Assembly (NCBI GenBank): GCA_937863205.1
Contig: CALMGA010000183.1
Location: forward strand, 1 to 32,557
Direction: 5' to 3'
DNA from: an uncultured Beijerinckiaceae bacterium
Lineage (GTDB): Bacteria; Pseudomonadota; Alphaproteobacteria; Rhizobiales; Beijerinckiaceae
DNA: 32,557 nt
In this document: piece by piece, positions 6,966 to 14,992 of the stretch
Layout: each line of letters starts with the position of its first letter
Position numbering within the stretch: the first letter of the stretch is position 1
Translations under genes and position numbers: made by a program
The notes under the pieces: model-generated
Databases searched by the model: none
Told to the model about the DNA's origin: nothing
What the model saw: the letters and a program-made list of their open reading frames with translations, nothing else

Positions 6966-8555
6966 TCATCGCGTCGCTGCCGCGTCCACCGAGCGGATCC
7001 GTGCCAGCTGCTGCGCGACGCTGGCATCATGGGCCGCTTCGTCCGCCCTCGCCCGGGCAGGGCTCCAAGGGCCGCGCATGGCGAAGATCGAGACGATGAA
7101 AACAGCGATGCCGGCGACGCAGATCCAGTACCACGTCCGCCATTGCCCGGCGGTCTCCGCGGAGGCGGCCTTGATCGCGCCCAGGGCCTGGATCAGCTCG
7201 GCGCTCGGCTGCGCGTGCGCGGCGTGCACCCTGGCGAACTCCGCCAGAACGGGCCCGGCGCCGACGAGCGGCGTCACCGTGCTGATCACGAAGGGAATGG
7301 CGATGAAGGAGATCGTCACCACCAACCGAAGCAGCCAGCCCCAGATCGCAAGTCCCATCGCGGTTGCCGCGGGGTTGTGCGCTTCGACGGTTTCGGTGAA
7401 ATTTGCCATCCAGGTCGCATAGGCAACGGCCACCGCCACCGACTGCCCGCAGCTCAGGGCGACGATCGTCCACCAGCCGGGATGGTGTTCGGGCGCGAGC
7501 AGGTAGCCGACCGTCATCGCCAGCGCCACCACCGAGCCGACCAGCATGAAGGGCTTGCGCACGCGCAGGCGGTCCGACAGCACGCCGGCGGCGACCAGGG
7601 CGACGGCGTTGCTTCCCCACGCCCAGTTGCCCACGGCATTGGCGGCGGCGACGGAGAAGTGCAGCACCGTGACGAGATAGATCGTGCCGAAGGCGACGGC
7701 GGTGTAATAGAACAGCAGAAGAACCGAAACGCCCAGCGCCGAGACGATCACGTCGAGCCGCAGCAGGCTGCGGAAGGCGCTAGGGAAGTTCATCGCAGGC
7801 CCCTGCGGCAGGCGGCGGGCATTGGCCTCGTTGAGCTCCCTGTCGTGCTCGTTGACCATGACCTGGTCGCGAAGGGCCGGCGACAGCTCGCGCAGGAAGA
7901 CGGCGGCAGCGAGGGCGAAGGCGAGGCAAACGCAGCCGCAGATGACGAACTGGCTCTGCCATGTCCCGTAATGCGGCAGGGTCAGCGTCGCGACCGCGCT
8001 CACCATCAGGCTGCCCAGCACCGGGCCGATGGTCCAGAAGCCCATCGCCGTGGCGCGTCCGACCTGGGGGGAGAAGTCGCGGATCAGCGCCGGCGTGGCG
8101 ACGAGAACGATGCCCTCGACGAAGGACACCGCCGCCGATTCCACGCCGAACACGAAGCGGTCCCTCGTCAGGGGAAAGCCGACGAGCGTGAGCAGGGCGA
8201 CGAGAACGAGGCCGCCGACGACGAGGTTGCTGCGGCCGAATCTGTCGGCCAACCCTGCCAGCAGCGAAGCGAAGGCGCCGAGGAGGTTGCCGACAGCCAG
8301 GATGGCGACGAAGTAGATGAAGGGCATCTGCAAGTCGGGCAGTATCAGGGTGGCGACGCCGCCGCCGACGTACTGCGCGTAGTACAGGGCGACGGTGATC
8401 GCCACCACGAGGCCGAGATGAGCGCGCCGCGCGCGCGGCGCGGGATAGGCCGGCAGGTGCCGCCGGGAGCGTGGCGCGGCTGAACGTGGTGCGCCCGGAT
8501 TTGGAGCGTCTGGGCCGCCGCGCTGCGAGGGCTCGACGAGGCCGGCGGCTGTCAT
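6966..8555 (-). CDS. MFS transporter
   Basis: A 529-residue inner-membrane protein of the major facilitator superfamily with about 12 hydrophobic segments. The first helix is at about 47-67, after a 45-residue Pro/Arg-rich cytoplasmic tail that is longer than usual. Motif A of the family, GLADRFGRSN (101-110), lies in the loop between helices 2 and 3. There is a long polar loop before the last helix (about 440-490, including ARVHAAHAQPSAELIQALGA). It starts 40 bp after the aldehyde dehydrogenase stop, so the two are very likely co-transcribed. The context suggests uptake of the operon's substrate or export of an intermediate; the direction cannot be read from sequence. The Shine-Dalgarno (GGTGAT) is weak. 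Confidence 0.87.
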   Translation of the reverse strand: MTAAGLVEPSQRGGPDAPNPGAPRSAAPRSRRHLPAYPAPRARRAHLGLVVAITVALYYAQYVGGGVATLILPDLQMPFIYFVAILAVGNLLGAFASLLAGLADRFGRSNLVVGGLVLVALLTLVGFPLTRDRFVFGVESAAVSFVEGIVLVATPALIRDFSPQVGRATAMGFWTIGPVLGSLMVSAVATLTLPHYGTWQSQFVICGCVCLAFALAAAVFLRELSPALRDQVMVNEHDRELNEANARRLPQGPAMNFPSAFRSLLRLDVIVSALGVSVLLLFYYTAVAFGTIYLVTVLHFSVAAANAVGNWAWGSNAVALVAAGVLSDRLRVRKPFMLVGSVVALAMTVGYLLAPEHHPGWWTIVALSCGQSVAVAVAYATWMANFTETVEAHNPAATAMGLAIWGWLLRLVVTISFIAIPFVISTVTPLVGAGPVLAEFARVHAAHAQPSAELIQALGAIKAASAETAGQWRTWYWICVAGIAVFIVSIFAMRGPWSPARARADEAAHDASVAQQLARIRSVDAAATR

Positions 8556-8595
8556 GGGATCACCACTTGCGTTGGAGGGGCGGCGAACGCCGGGC

Positions 8596-10062
8596 TCAGC
8601 CCATCACGGACTGAACGATGGCGGCCGCCTTGGCATAGGGGGGATAGAAGGCGTCGATCACGTCGCCCGTGCCGCGCACGAAGACGCCGCGCGGATTGGA
8701 GAACTCGCGAAAGCCCTCGATGCCGTGGTGGCGGCCCATGCCGCTCATGCCAACCCCGCCGAAGCCCAGCGAGGGCAGGGCGCCCTGCATGGCGCAGGTG
8801 TTGACGGCCGCGCCGCCCGAGGTGGTCTCCTCGAGGACGCGGTCGGTCACGCCCTTGTCGGTGCCGAAGACGTACAGGCCGAGGGGCCGCTCGCCCGCAT
8901 TGATCCCGGCGATGGCCTCGTCGAGGTCCTCATAGGTCAGCACGGGCAGGATCGGCCCGAAGATCTCCTCGCGCATCAGGCGCAGGTCCGATGCCGGGTC
9001 GATCACCAGCGACATCGGCATGCGGCGGGTTTCGCGGTCGATGGTGGCGGAAGTTTCGAGCGGCACGATCCGGGTCTGGCGCTCGCGCGCCTCGTCGAGC
9101 AGGCCGGTGAGCCGATCGAGGTGGCGCAGCGAGATGATGCCGGTGCAGTCGGGGCCGCTCGCATAGTTGGGCGCGGCGCGCTTGGCGAAACTGGTCGCGT
9201 GCTCGATGAAGCTGTCGAGGTCGCGGCGCGGCACCAGGCAGTAGTCGACCGACACGCACATCTGGCCGTTCTTGACCATCTTGGTGCCGATCACCGATTC
9301 GACGTTGTTGGCGGTGACCGAGCCCGGCGTCAGCACCGCCGGGCACTTGCCGCCGAGTTCCAGCGTCACGGGGGTGAGGTTGCCGGCTGCGGCCTGCATT
9401 ACCTGGCGGCCGACCTCGGGGCTGCCGGTGTAGAGCAGGTGGTCCCAGCGCACGGTTGAAAAGGCGCGGGCGAGTTCGACGCCGCCGTTGACGCCGTGCA
9501 CCAGGTCGGGCGCGAAGGCGCCGGCGATCATCTCCCGCAGCAGCTCGCCGCAAGCCGGCGTGTACTCCGAGGGCTTGATGACCACGCGGTTGCCGGCGGC
9601 CAGCATCTCGACCAGCGGGCCGACCGACAGGTCGAAGGGGAAGTTCCAGGGCACGATGTTGCCGACCACGCCCTTGGGCTGGAGCTGGACGTAGGCTTCG
9701 GCCGTGCCGAGGAAGGCCGGATCGACGGCGCGCGCCGAGGGCCGCATCCACTCTTCCAGCTGCGCCATCACGAATTGCGCCCGGCCGAGGACGCCCAGAA
9801 CTTCGATGAGATCGGACGCCGGCGCGGGATGGGCGCCGAAGTCGGCCGCCATCGCCTCGCTCATGCGGGTGCGGTTGGCGGCCATCATGCCCATCAGGGC
9901 GGCGAGGCGGCTGCGGCGCTCGTCGAGCGAGGGATGGCGGTCGGCGGCGAAGGCGCGCCGCTGCGCGGCGACGGCGCGGTGCAACTCGGCGATCACCGCC
10001 TCGTCGTCCGCCGCCGGCTCGGCGGCACGCGTCGCGGGTGCCACAGTCCCCAGGATCGGCAT
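8596..10062 (-). CDS. Aldehyde dehydrogenase, coniferyl-aldehyde-dehydrogenase type
   Basis: A 488-residue NAD(P)-dependent enzyme that oxidises an aldehyde to the acid. Catalytic residues are in place: Asn140 (NIVPWN), Lys163 (VIKPSE), the general base Glu235 in TLELGGKCP and the nucleophile Cys269 in KNGQMCVSVDY. The GQMC-xx-DY form and the C-terminal FGGVGMSGMGRHHGIEGF segment are typical of the coniferyl aldehyde dehydrogenase branch (class 3-like, membrane-associated fatty aldehyde dehydrogenases). The start is well supported: GGGAGGGTG about 5 bases ahead of ATG. It lies 76 bp after the SDR and 40 bp before the MFS gene. In this context it probably oxidises an aldehyde or omega-aldehyde made after Baeyer-Villiger cleavage; coniferyl aldehyde itself is not implied. 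Confidence 0.92.
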   Translation of the reverse strand: MPILGTVAPATRAAEPAADDEAVIAELHRAVAAQRRAFAADRHPSLDERRSRLAALMGMMAANRTRMSEAMAADFGAHPAPASDLIEVLGVLGRAQFVMAQLEEWMRPSARAVDPAFLGTAEAYVQLQPKGVVGNIVPWNFPFDLSVGPLVEMLAAGNRVVIKPSEYTPACGELLREMIAGAFAPDLVHGVNGGVELARAFSTVRWDHLLYTGSPEVGRQVMQAAAGNLTPVTLELGGKCPAVLTPGSVTANNVESVIGTKMVKNGQMCVSVDYCLVPRRDLDSFIEHATSFAKRAAPNYASGPDCTGIISLRHLDRLTGLLDEARERQTRIVPLETSATIDRETRRMPMSLVIDPASDLRLMREEIFGPILPVLTYEDLDEAIAGINAGERPLGLYVFGTDKGVTDRVLEETTSGGAAVNTCAMQGALPSLGFGGVGMSGMGRHHGIEGFREFSNPRGVFVRGTGDVIDAFYPPYAKAAAIVQSVMG

Positions 10063-10112
10063 GCTTCACCCTCCCATATCCGCGGCCCGCCATTCGGCAT
10101 CGCCGGTCGTCC

Positions 10113-10143
10113 ACGTCTTGTCAGGCGTCAACGTCTTGTCAGG
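10113..10143. repeat. 13-bp direct repeat, 18-bp period, at the SDR stop
   Basis: ACGTCTTGTCAGG occurs at 10113-10125 and again at 10131-10143. The second copy overlaps the stop codon of the SDR gene at 10139. On the coding strand each copy gives a TGACAAGACGT block, so the stop region looks duplicated, probably by slippage. Confidence 0.7.
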
Positions 10144-10918
10144 AGCGGAAGGCTGCCAGCGCCGCCCGCTCCTCGCGAACCCGCTCGGGCTCGGCGGTCG
10201 CCTGCACGTCGAAGTCCTTCAATTCGTCGGGCACGTACCAGTGCAGGCGGTCGCCGTGGTAGGCGGCCCACACCACCGCCGCGACCTCGCTTGGCTGAAT
10301 CAGCCGCCACATGCCGGCCGGCGCTGCCATCGCATTGACGTTCGCGGGGAGAATCGGCGTATCGACCAGCCCCGGCAGCAGGTCGGCGGCGCGTCCGCCG
10401 AAGCGCTTGAACTCGATCGACAGCGCCTCGGTGAGGCCGCGCACGGCGTGCTTGGTCGCGGAATAGGTGGCGATGCCGGCCGTGCCGAAGATCGCCGACG
10501 ACGAGGAATTGGTCAGGCACAGCGATCCCGGCGTCGCCCTGAGCAGCGGCACGGCGGCGCGGATGCCGATCATCACGCCCAGCAGGTTGGTGGAGATGAC
10601 CCGCATCACGTCCGCCCAGGGCGTTTCGTCGAACAGGCCGGGCACGCCGATGCCGGCATTGTTGAACAGGAGGTCGAGCGTGCCCCCGGTCGCCTCGCCG
10701 AAGGCGGCAACGGCCGCCTCGAAGGCTTCGGCATCGGTCACGTCGAGGGTCGCGAACAGGCCGGCGCCGATCTCGTTCTTCAAGGTGGCCAGCGCGGCGG
10801 CGTCGCGGTCGTAGGCGCCGACGAACCAGCCGCGGCCGGCAAACAGCAGCGCGGTCGCCCGTCCCATGCCGGACGCGGCGCCGGTGATGAAGATGGACCG
10901 CTCGGCGTTTCGGGCCAC
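10139..10918 (-). CDS. Short-chain dehydrogenase/reductase
   Basis: A 259-residue classical SDR that oxidises an alcohol or reduces a ketone with NAD(P). The cofactor motif is TGAASGMG (12-19), the structural motif NNAG (86-89), and the catalytic set is a Ser in TNSSSS (137-142), Tyr152 and Lys156 (YSATK). The acidic residue after the second strand (YDRDA, Asp37) suggests a preference for NAD. The GTG start lies 3 bp after the monooxygenase stop, and the GGAGG within the last codons of that gene serves as ribosome site, so the two are translationally close-coupled. The likely role is to make the ketone substrate of the Baeyer-Villiger enzyme from a secondary alcohol. That is inferred from context. 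Confidence 0.9.
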   Translation of the reverse strand: MARNAERSIFITGAASGMGRATALLFAGRGWFVGAYDRDAAALATLKNEIGAGLFATLDVTDAEAFEAAVAAFGEATGGTLDLLFNNAGIGVPGLFDETPWADVMRVISTNLLGVMIGIRAAVPLLRATPGSLCLTNSSSSAIFGTAGIATYSATKHAVRGLTEALSIEFKRFGGRAADLLPGLVDTPILPANVNAMAAPAGMWRLIQPSEVAAVVWAAYHGDRLHWYVPDELKDFDVQATAEPERVREERAALAAFRS

Positions 10919-10921
10919 GGC

Positions 10922-12823
10922 TCAGGCCTCCACGCCGGCGGCGACGGCCACGATCGCTTCGGTGCCGGCCCGATCCGCGCCGGTCTTGCCCGCGCCGGTC
11001 TTGCCCGAGCCGGTCTTGCCCCCGTCGAGTTCCAGGCCGGCGAAGTCGCCCTCGCTGCGCCATTTGCGCAGGAGGTCGATGAAGGCGACGGGACCATCGC
11101 CGTAGGGGAACGACCGCAGCAGGGCGGCGGACACGCGACCCTCGTTGTTGTAGTAGCCCGGCGTGCAGGTTTCCAGGAAGCGCAGGCGACCCGCGCCGGT
11201 GCGCATGATGGTGTCGACCCAGGCCTGTTCGGCTTCGGCCGAGGGCTCCACCGTGCGCACTCCCGCCGTCCGGCAGTGCGCGACGATGTGGGCGACGTGC
11301 TTGGCCTGTTCGGAGAGCATGTGCGGGAAGTTCGGCGACATGCCGGACTGCGCCTGGGTGATGAAGAAGCAGTTGGGGAAGCCGCGGCTGTGCATGCCGT
11401 GCAGCGAGGCCATGCCGCCGGCCCATTTGCGCGTCAGCGACAGTCCGCCGACCCCGTTGAGCTGGAAGCCCGAGCGCTCGGCGAAGTCGGATGCGGTCTC
11501 GAAGCCGGTGGCGAAGATCAGGCAGTCGAGGTCGATCTGCCGGCCGGCGACGACCACCCCCGCTTCGTTGATCGACTCGATGCCGCGTCCCTCCGTGTCA
11601 ACGAGCGTCACATTGGGCCGGTTGAAGGCGGCGAGGTAGTCGTCGTGGAAGCAGGGACGCTTGCAGAACAGGCTGAACCAGGGCTTCAGCGCTTCGGCGG
11701 TGGCCTTGTCGGCGACGATGCCGTCGATGCGGGCGCGGATCTCGACCATCTTGGCCATGTCGGCCTGGGCCAGCAGCGCCGGGAAGTTCGCCTTGCCGGC
11801 CGGCTTGTCGGGATTGGACGCCAGTTGCGCGCGCACGGCGCGGGCCAGCACGGTCCAGCCGTCGCCAACCGCATCCTCCTGCGCGAAATGGCCGGCCATC
11901 TGCGCGGTGAAGTTCTCCATCCGGGCCTGCTGCCAGCCGGGCTGGAGGCCGGCGACCCAGGCCGGGTCCGTTTGGCTGTTGTTGCGCGCATCAACGGAGG
12001 AGGGGGTGCGCTGAAACACGCTGAGGTGCTTGGCGGAGGCGGCGAGCGGCGGCACGCACTGCACCGCCGTGGCGCCGGTGCCGATGATGCCGACCCGCTT
12101 GTCGGCGAGCCCGGTCAGCGGCTCGGTCGCGCTGCCGCCGGTGCCGGCGTAGTCCCAGCGGCTGGTGTGGAAGCTGTGCCCCTCGAAGGTGTCGAGGCCG
12201 GGCACGTCCGGCAGCTTGGGTCGGTTCAACGGCCCGGTCGCCAGCACCACGAAGCGCGCGCTCAGATGGTCGCCGCGATCGGTGCGGACAGCCCAGACGG
12301 CCTCGTCGGCCTGCCAGTCGATCGTTTGCACCCGTGTCGCCAGCAGAGCGTCGTCGTAAAGCCCGAAATGCTCGGCGATGCGCCGGCAGTGCGCCCGGAT
12401 TTCCGCCGCCTTGGAATAGCGCTCGACCGGCATGTAACCGGTTTCTTCCAGCAACGGGAAGTAGATGTAGGATTCGATATCGCAGGCGGCGCCGGGATAG
12501 CGGTTCCAATACCAGGTGCCGCCGACATCGCCCGCCGCCTCGACGATCCGCACCCTGGCCACGCCCGCCTCGCGCAGCCGCGCCGCCGTGAGCAGGCCGC
12601 CGAAGCCGCCGCCGACGATCAGCGCGTCAACCGTGTCGGTGATCGGCGCCCGCTCGCCGGGCGCCGTGTAGGGATCGGCGAGCGGCCGCCTTTTGCCGCC
12701 CATACCGTGGTAGCGCCGCTCGCCGCGGCCTGCCGCCCGGCGGTCGCGCTCCAGGCGATAGCGTACGGCGATCGCCGATGCGTCGAGGTCCGTCGGCAAA
12801 CCTTCGCCTTCCCCGTTCGACAT
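10922..12823 (-). CDS. Type I Baeyer-Villiger monooxygenase
   Basis: A 633-residue FAD- and NADPH-dependent flavoprotein that inserts oxygen next to a ketone carbonyl to give an ester or lactone. The FAD fold starts at LIVGGGFGG (68-76) and includes GGTWYWNRYPGAACD (101-115). The type I fingerprint FxGxxxHxxxW(P/D) appears as FEGHSFHTSRWD (213-224). The NADP motif is GTGATA (248-253), and FATGFE follows near the C-terminus. The N-terminal extension of about 65 residues and the overall size recall cyclopentadecanone-type enzymes. I placed the start at 12823 (MSNGEGEG, with AGGG about 8 bases ahead). The frame stays open to 12997, but that would run through a leader into the divergent operator. 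The C-terminus carries three GKTG(A/S) repeats. First gene of the cassette; probably TetR-controlled. Confidence 0.93.
   Translation of the reverse strand: MSNGEGEGLPTDLDASAIAVRYRLERDRRAAGRGERRYHGMGGKRRPLADPYTAPGERAPITDTVDALIVGGGFGGLLTAARLREAGVARVRIVEAAGDVGGTWYWNRYPGAACDIESYIYFPLLEETGYMPVERYSKAAEIRAHCRRIAEHFGLYDDALLATRVQTIDWQADEAVWAVRTDRGDHLSARFVVLATGPLNRPKLPDVPGLDTFEGHSFHTSRWDYAGTGGSATEPLTGLADKRVGIIGTGATAVQCVPPLAASAKHLSVFQRTPSSVDARNNSQTDPAWVAGLQPGWQQARMENFTAQMAGHFAQEDAVGDGWTVLARAVRAQLASNPDKPAGKANFPALLAQADMAKMVEIRARIDGIVADKATAEALKPWFSLFCKRPCFHDDYLAAFNRPNVTLVDTEGRGIESINEAGVVVAGRQIDLDCLIFATGFETASDFAERSGFQLNGVGGLSLTRKWAGGMASLHGMHSRGFPNCFFITQAQSGMSPNFPHMLSEQAKHVAHIVAHCRTAGVRTVEPSAEAEQAWVDTIMRTGAGRLRFLETCTPGYYNNEGRVSAALLRSFPYGDGPVAFIDLLRKWRSEGDFAGLELDGGKTGSGKTGAGKTGADRAGTEAIVAVAAGVEA
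10979..11023. repeat. Three 15-bp tandem repeats in the monooxygenase C-terminus
   Basis: The unit GCCGGTCTTGCCC plus two variable bases occurs at 10979, 10994 and 11009. On the coding strand it gives GKTG(A/S) repeats just before the end of the Baeyer-Villiger monooxygenase. It is in frame, so changes in copy number would only lengthen or shorten the tail. Confidence 0.85.
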
Positions 12824-12987
12824 CTTCGGCCCTGCAGGATATGCATCGACTCCCGGCTCGCATCGCGCGGGCCGGCGACAGGAAGCGCAGTCCCTGCTCA
12901 CCTCACCGGCAAGATCGACCGACCCGATCGAAGACGGCGGAACGGGCCGGACAAAAGCTGCGAATACGCGTCGCGACTGCCGAACGA

Positions 12988-13013
12988 CAACTGACATGCG
13001 GCCATGTCAGTTG
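12988..13013. promoter_or_regulatory. Palindromic operator between monooxygenase and TetR genes
   Basis: CAACTGACATG (12988-12998) and CATGTCAGTTG (13003-13013) are perfect 11-bp inverted arms with a 4-bp spacer. The site lies between the divergent monooxygenase and TetR genes. Length, symmetry and position are typical of a TetR-family operator that controls both promoters. Confidence 0.72.
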
Positions 13014-13042
13014 CAACTCGCCTCCCTTCTTCCGAAAGACGG

Positions 13043-13669
13043 ATGACGGGCGAGGCTCAAGCGCAGCCGGAACGCCGGTGGGGCGCCAAGACCGGCGAAC
13101 AACGCCGGGCGGAGAGGCGCGACCGACTGATGAAGGCCGCCATCGAGCTGTACGGACGGGATGGCTTCCGCAACATCAGCGTCAAGTCGATCTGCGCGGC
13201 TGCCGGCCTGTCGGAGCGGTACTTCTACGAATCCTTCAACAACGGCGAGGATCTGCTCCGGCAGTGCTTCGCCAGGGTCAACGGCGATCTGGTCGCGCAG
13301 CTGCGGGTAGCCGGCGCGCGCGGCCCCGGCGCCATCGCCCAGCGTATTCGCGCGGCGGTGCTCGTCTATCTCGACCACCTGCGCCGGGATCCGGCCGCCG
13401 CCCGGCTGTTCCTGATCGAGATGGCCAACGTCAGCCCGGCGGCGGAGGCGCTGTTCTTGGCGAGCCTGGACGAGTTCGGCTCGCTGCTCATGGATGTGCT
13501 GCGCTCCGATCCCGGCTTCCACGACCGGGTGTCGCCCCTGCTGCTCAGGGGCGTGATCGGCGGCGGCCTGCACATCGCCCGCGCCTGGATTTCCACCGGC
13601 TGCACCGAGCCGGTCGAGGACGTCGCCGACGCCTTCCTGCTGCTCTACATGCCGCTGCTGGCGGGGTAG
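13043..13669 (+). CDS. TetR/AcrR-family transcriptional regulator
   Basis: A 208-residue regulator with an N-terminal helix-turn-helix: RRDRLMKAAIELYGRDGF, then ISVKSICAAAGLSERYFYES and FNNGEDLL. The C-terminal ligand domain is all-helical (PAAARLFLIEMANVSPAAEA and onward). It is transcribed away from the Baeyer-Villiger cassette, with a perfect palindrome in the gap, so it most likely represses the cassette and itself until a substrate or CoA-ester binds. An in-frame ATG at 13004 would add 13 residues but sits inside the palindrome and lacks a ribosome site; I prefer ATG 13043, though its own site is also weak. The TAG stop overlaps the first bases of the ~100-bp repeat at 13667. Confidence 0.9.
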   Translation: MTGEAQAQPERRWGAKTGEQRRAERRDRLMKAAIELYGRDGFRNISVKSICAAAGLSERYFYESFNNGEDLLRQCFARVNGDLVAQLRVAGARGPGAIAQRIRAAVLVYLDHLRRDPAAARLFLIEMANVSPAAEALFLASLDEFGSLLMDVLRSDPGFHDRVSPLLLRGVIGGGLHIARAWISTGCTEPVEDVADAFLLLYMPLLAG

Positions 13670-13768
13670 AGCATCGGACCGAAAAGTGCGCAGCGGTTTT
13701 CGGATTAATCCGATGCGGCACGACAGGTTAGAGCATCGGACCGGACCCGGTTTAGGGTCCGATGCTCC
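13667..13768. repeat. Intergenic double-hairpin repeat, copy 1
   Basis: About 102 bp, nearly identical to 15205-15305. It has two parts. In hairpin A, GCATCGGA pairs with TCCGATGC, with inner CCGAAAA and TTTTCGG arms. In hairpin B, GAGCATCGGACC pairs with GGTCCGATGCTC. Such elements are frequent between genes in Hyphomicrobiales. The copy begins on the TetR stop codon and ends just past the CoA-transferase stop, so hairpin B may act as terminator for both convergent genes. Confidence 0.85.
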
Positions 13769-13774
13769 AGGCCG

Positions 13775-14992
13775 TCAGCCGCCGCCCCAGCCCGCGTCGG
13801 CCAGCACCTCGCCGCCGTGCTCGCCGAGCCCCGGGGCCGGCCGCCCGGCCAGTTGCGCGACGCCGTCGATGACGATGGGGCAGCGCAGGGCCGGCACGCC
13901 GCCCACCGCCCCGTGCTCCGGCGACTTGTATCCCGGCAGCTCGCGCACCATCCCCCGCCACACGACCTGCGGGTCGGCGAACACCTCGGCCAAGGTGTTG
14001 ATCGGCCCCGCCGGCACGGTGACCGCCTCCAGCGCGGCGAGCAGGTCGGCCTTGGTCCTCTGTTGCGTCCGTTCCGCGATCAGCGGCACCAGCACCTCGC
14101 GCCCGGCGACGCGGGCCGGGTTGGTCGCGTAAAGGGGGTGGTCGCACCACGGTGCGCCCAGCACGGCGCATAGGCGACGGAACTGCCCGTCGTTGCCGCA
14201 CGCGATGATGACGTGGCCGTCGCTGGCGGGGAACACCTGATAGGGCACGATCGCCGTATGGGCGTTGCCCAGCCGCGGCGGCGCCGAGCCGGTGAGCAGG
14301 TAGTGCACGGCTTGATTGCCGAGCACGGACACCTGCGTGTCCAGCAGCGCCATGTCGATGTGGCAGCCGCGCCCCGTACGCTCGCGGGCATGCAGCGCCG
14401 CCAGGATGGCGTTGGAGGCGTACAGGCCGGTGAAGACGTCGGCATAGGCCACCGCCGTCTTCATCGGCTCGCCCGAAGGCTCGCCGGTGAGCGCCATCGC
14501 GCCGCTCATACCCTGCACCAGGAAGTCGTAGCCGGCGCGTGAGGCATAGGGCCCGTCCTGCCCGAAGCCCGTCACCGAGCAGTAGATCAGGCGGGGGTTG
14601 GCGGCGGCGAGCGAGGAATGGTCCAGGCCGTACCGCTTGAGCCCGCCGACCTTGAAGTTCTCGATCAGCACGTCGGCATGGCCGGCGAGGCGCCGGACGA
14701 GAGCCTGCCCCTCGGCTCGGTCGAGCGCGACGGCGATCGAGCGCTTGCCCCGGTTGGTCGATTGGAAGTAGCCCGAGCCGAGACGTGTGCCGTCCGCCGC
14801 CTCGATAAAGGGGGGTCCCCAGGCGCGGGTGTCGTCGCCACCTTCGGGCCGCTCGACCTTGACCACGTCGGCGCCGAGGTCGGCGAGGAGCTGCCCGGCC
14901 CACGGGCCTGCGAGGATGCGGGCCAGTTCCAGCACGCGGATCCCGGCGAGCGGCCCCGGCGGCGGGGGGACGGCGTTGCGGCTGGTCGACAC
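13775..14992 (-). CDS. CaiB/BaiF-family (class III) CoA-transferase
   Basis: A 405-residue CoA-transferase that moves CoA between acyl-CoA and a free acid through an aspartyl mixed anhydride and aspartyl-CoA thioester. The catalytic Asp185 lies in AYADVFTGLYA. Family landmarks are LAGPWAGQLLADLGADVVKV (27-46), NRGKRSIAVAL (80-90) and the YDFLVQGMSGAM segment (155-166). The closest named types are formyl-CoA or succinyl-CoA:dicarboxylate transferases, but the substrate is unknown. The start is GTG 14992 with GGAG about 8 bases ahead. It stands alone on minus, between two direct copies of the ~100-bp repeat. It could activate an acid made by the neighbouring cassette without using ATP. Confidence 0.92.
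   Translation of the reverse strand: MSTSRNAVPPPPGPLAGIRVLELARILAGPWAGQLLADLGADVVKVERPEGGDDTRAWGPPFIEAADGTRLGSGYFQSTNRGKRSIAVALDRAEGQALVRRLAGHADVLIENFKVGGLKRYGLDHSSLAAANPRLIYCSVTGFGQDGPYASRAGYDFLVQGMSGAMALTGEPSGEPMKTAVAYADVFTGLYASNAILAALHARERTGRGCHIDMALLDTQVSVLGNQAVHYLLTGSAPPRLGNAHTAIVPYQVFPASDGHVIIACGNDGQFRRLCAVLGAPWCDHPLYATNPARVAGREVLVPLIAERTQQRTKADLLAALEAVTVPAGPINTLAEVFADPQVVWRGMVRELPGYKSPEHGAVGGVPALRCPIVIDGVAQLAGRPAPGLGEHGGEVLADAGWGGG

Noticed and set aside
10979..11023. GKTG repeats as a nucleotide-binding P-loop
   Set aside because: They lie in a disordered C-terminal tail as a tandem repeat and lack the GxxxxGK(S/T) fold context.
9704..12994. A 1096-codon open frame on plus antisense to the monooxygenase, SDR and ALDH genes
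   Set aside because: It is Arg/Gly/His-rich with no domain and exists only because GC-rich codons on minus leave few stops opposite. The minus-strand genes have clear catalytic motifs.
12824..12997. N-terminal extension of the monooxygenase to 12997
   Set aside because: It would put the start inside the operator palindrome; the added residues are low-complexity and there is a better-placed ATG at 12823.
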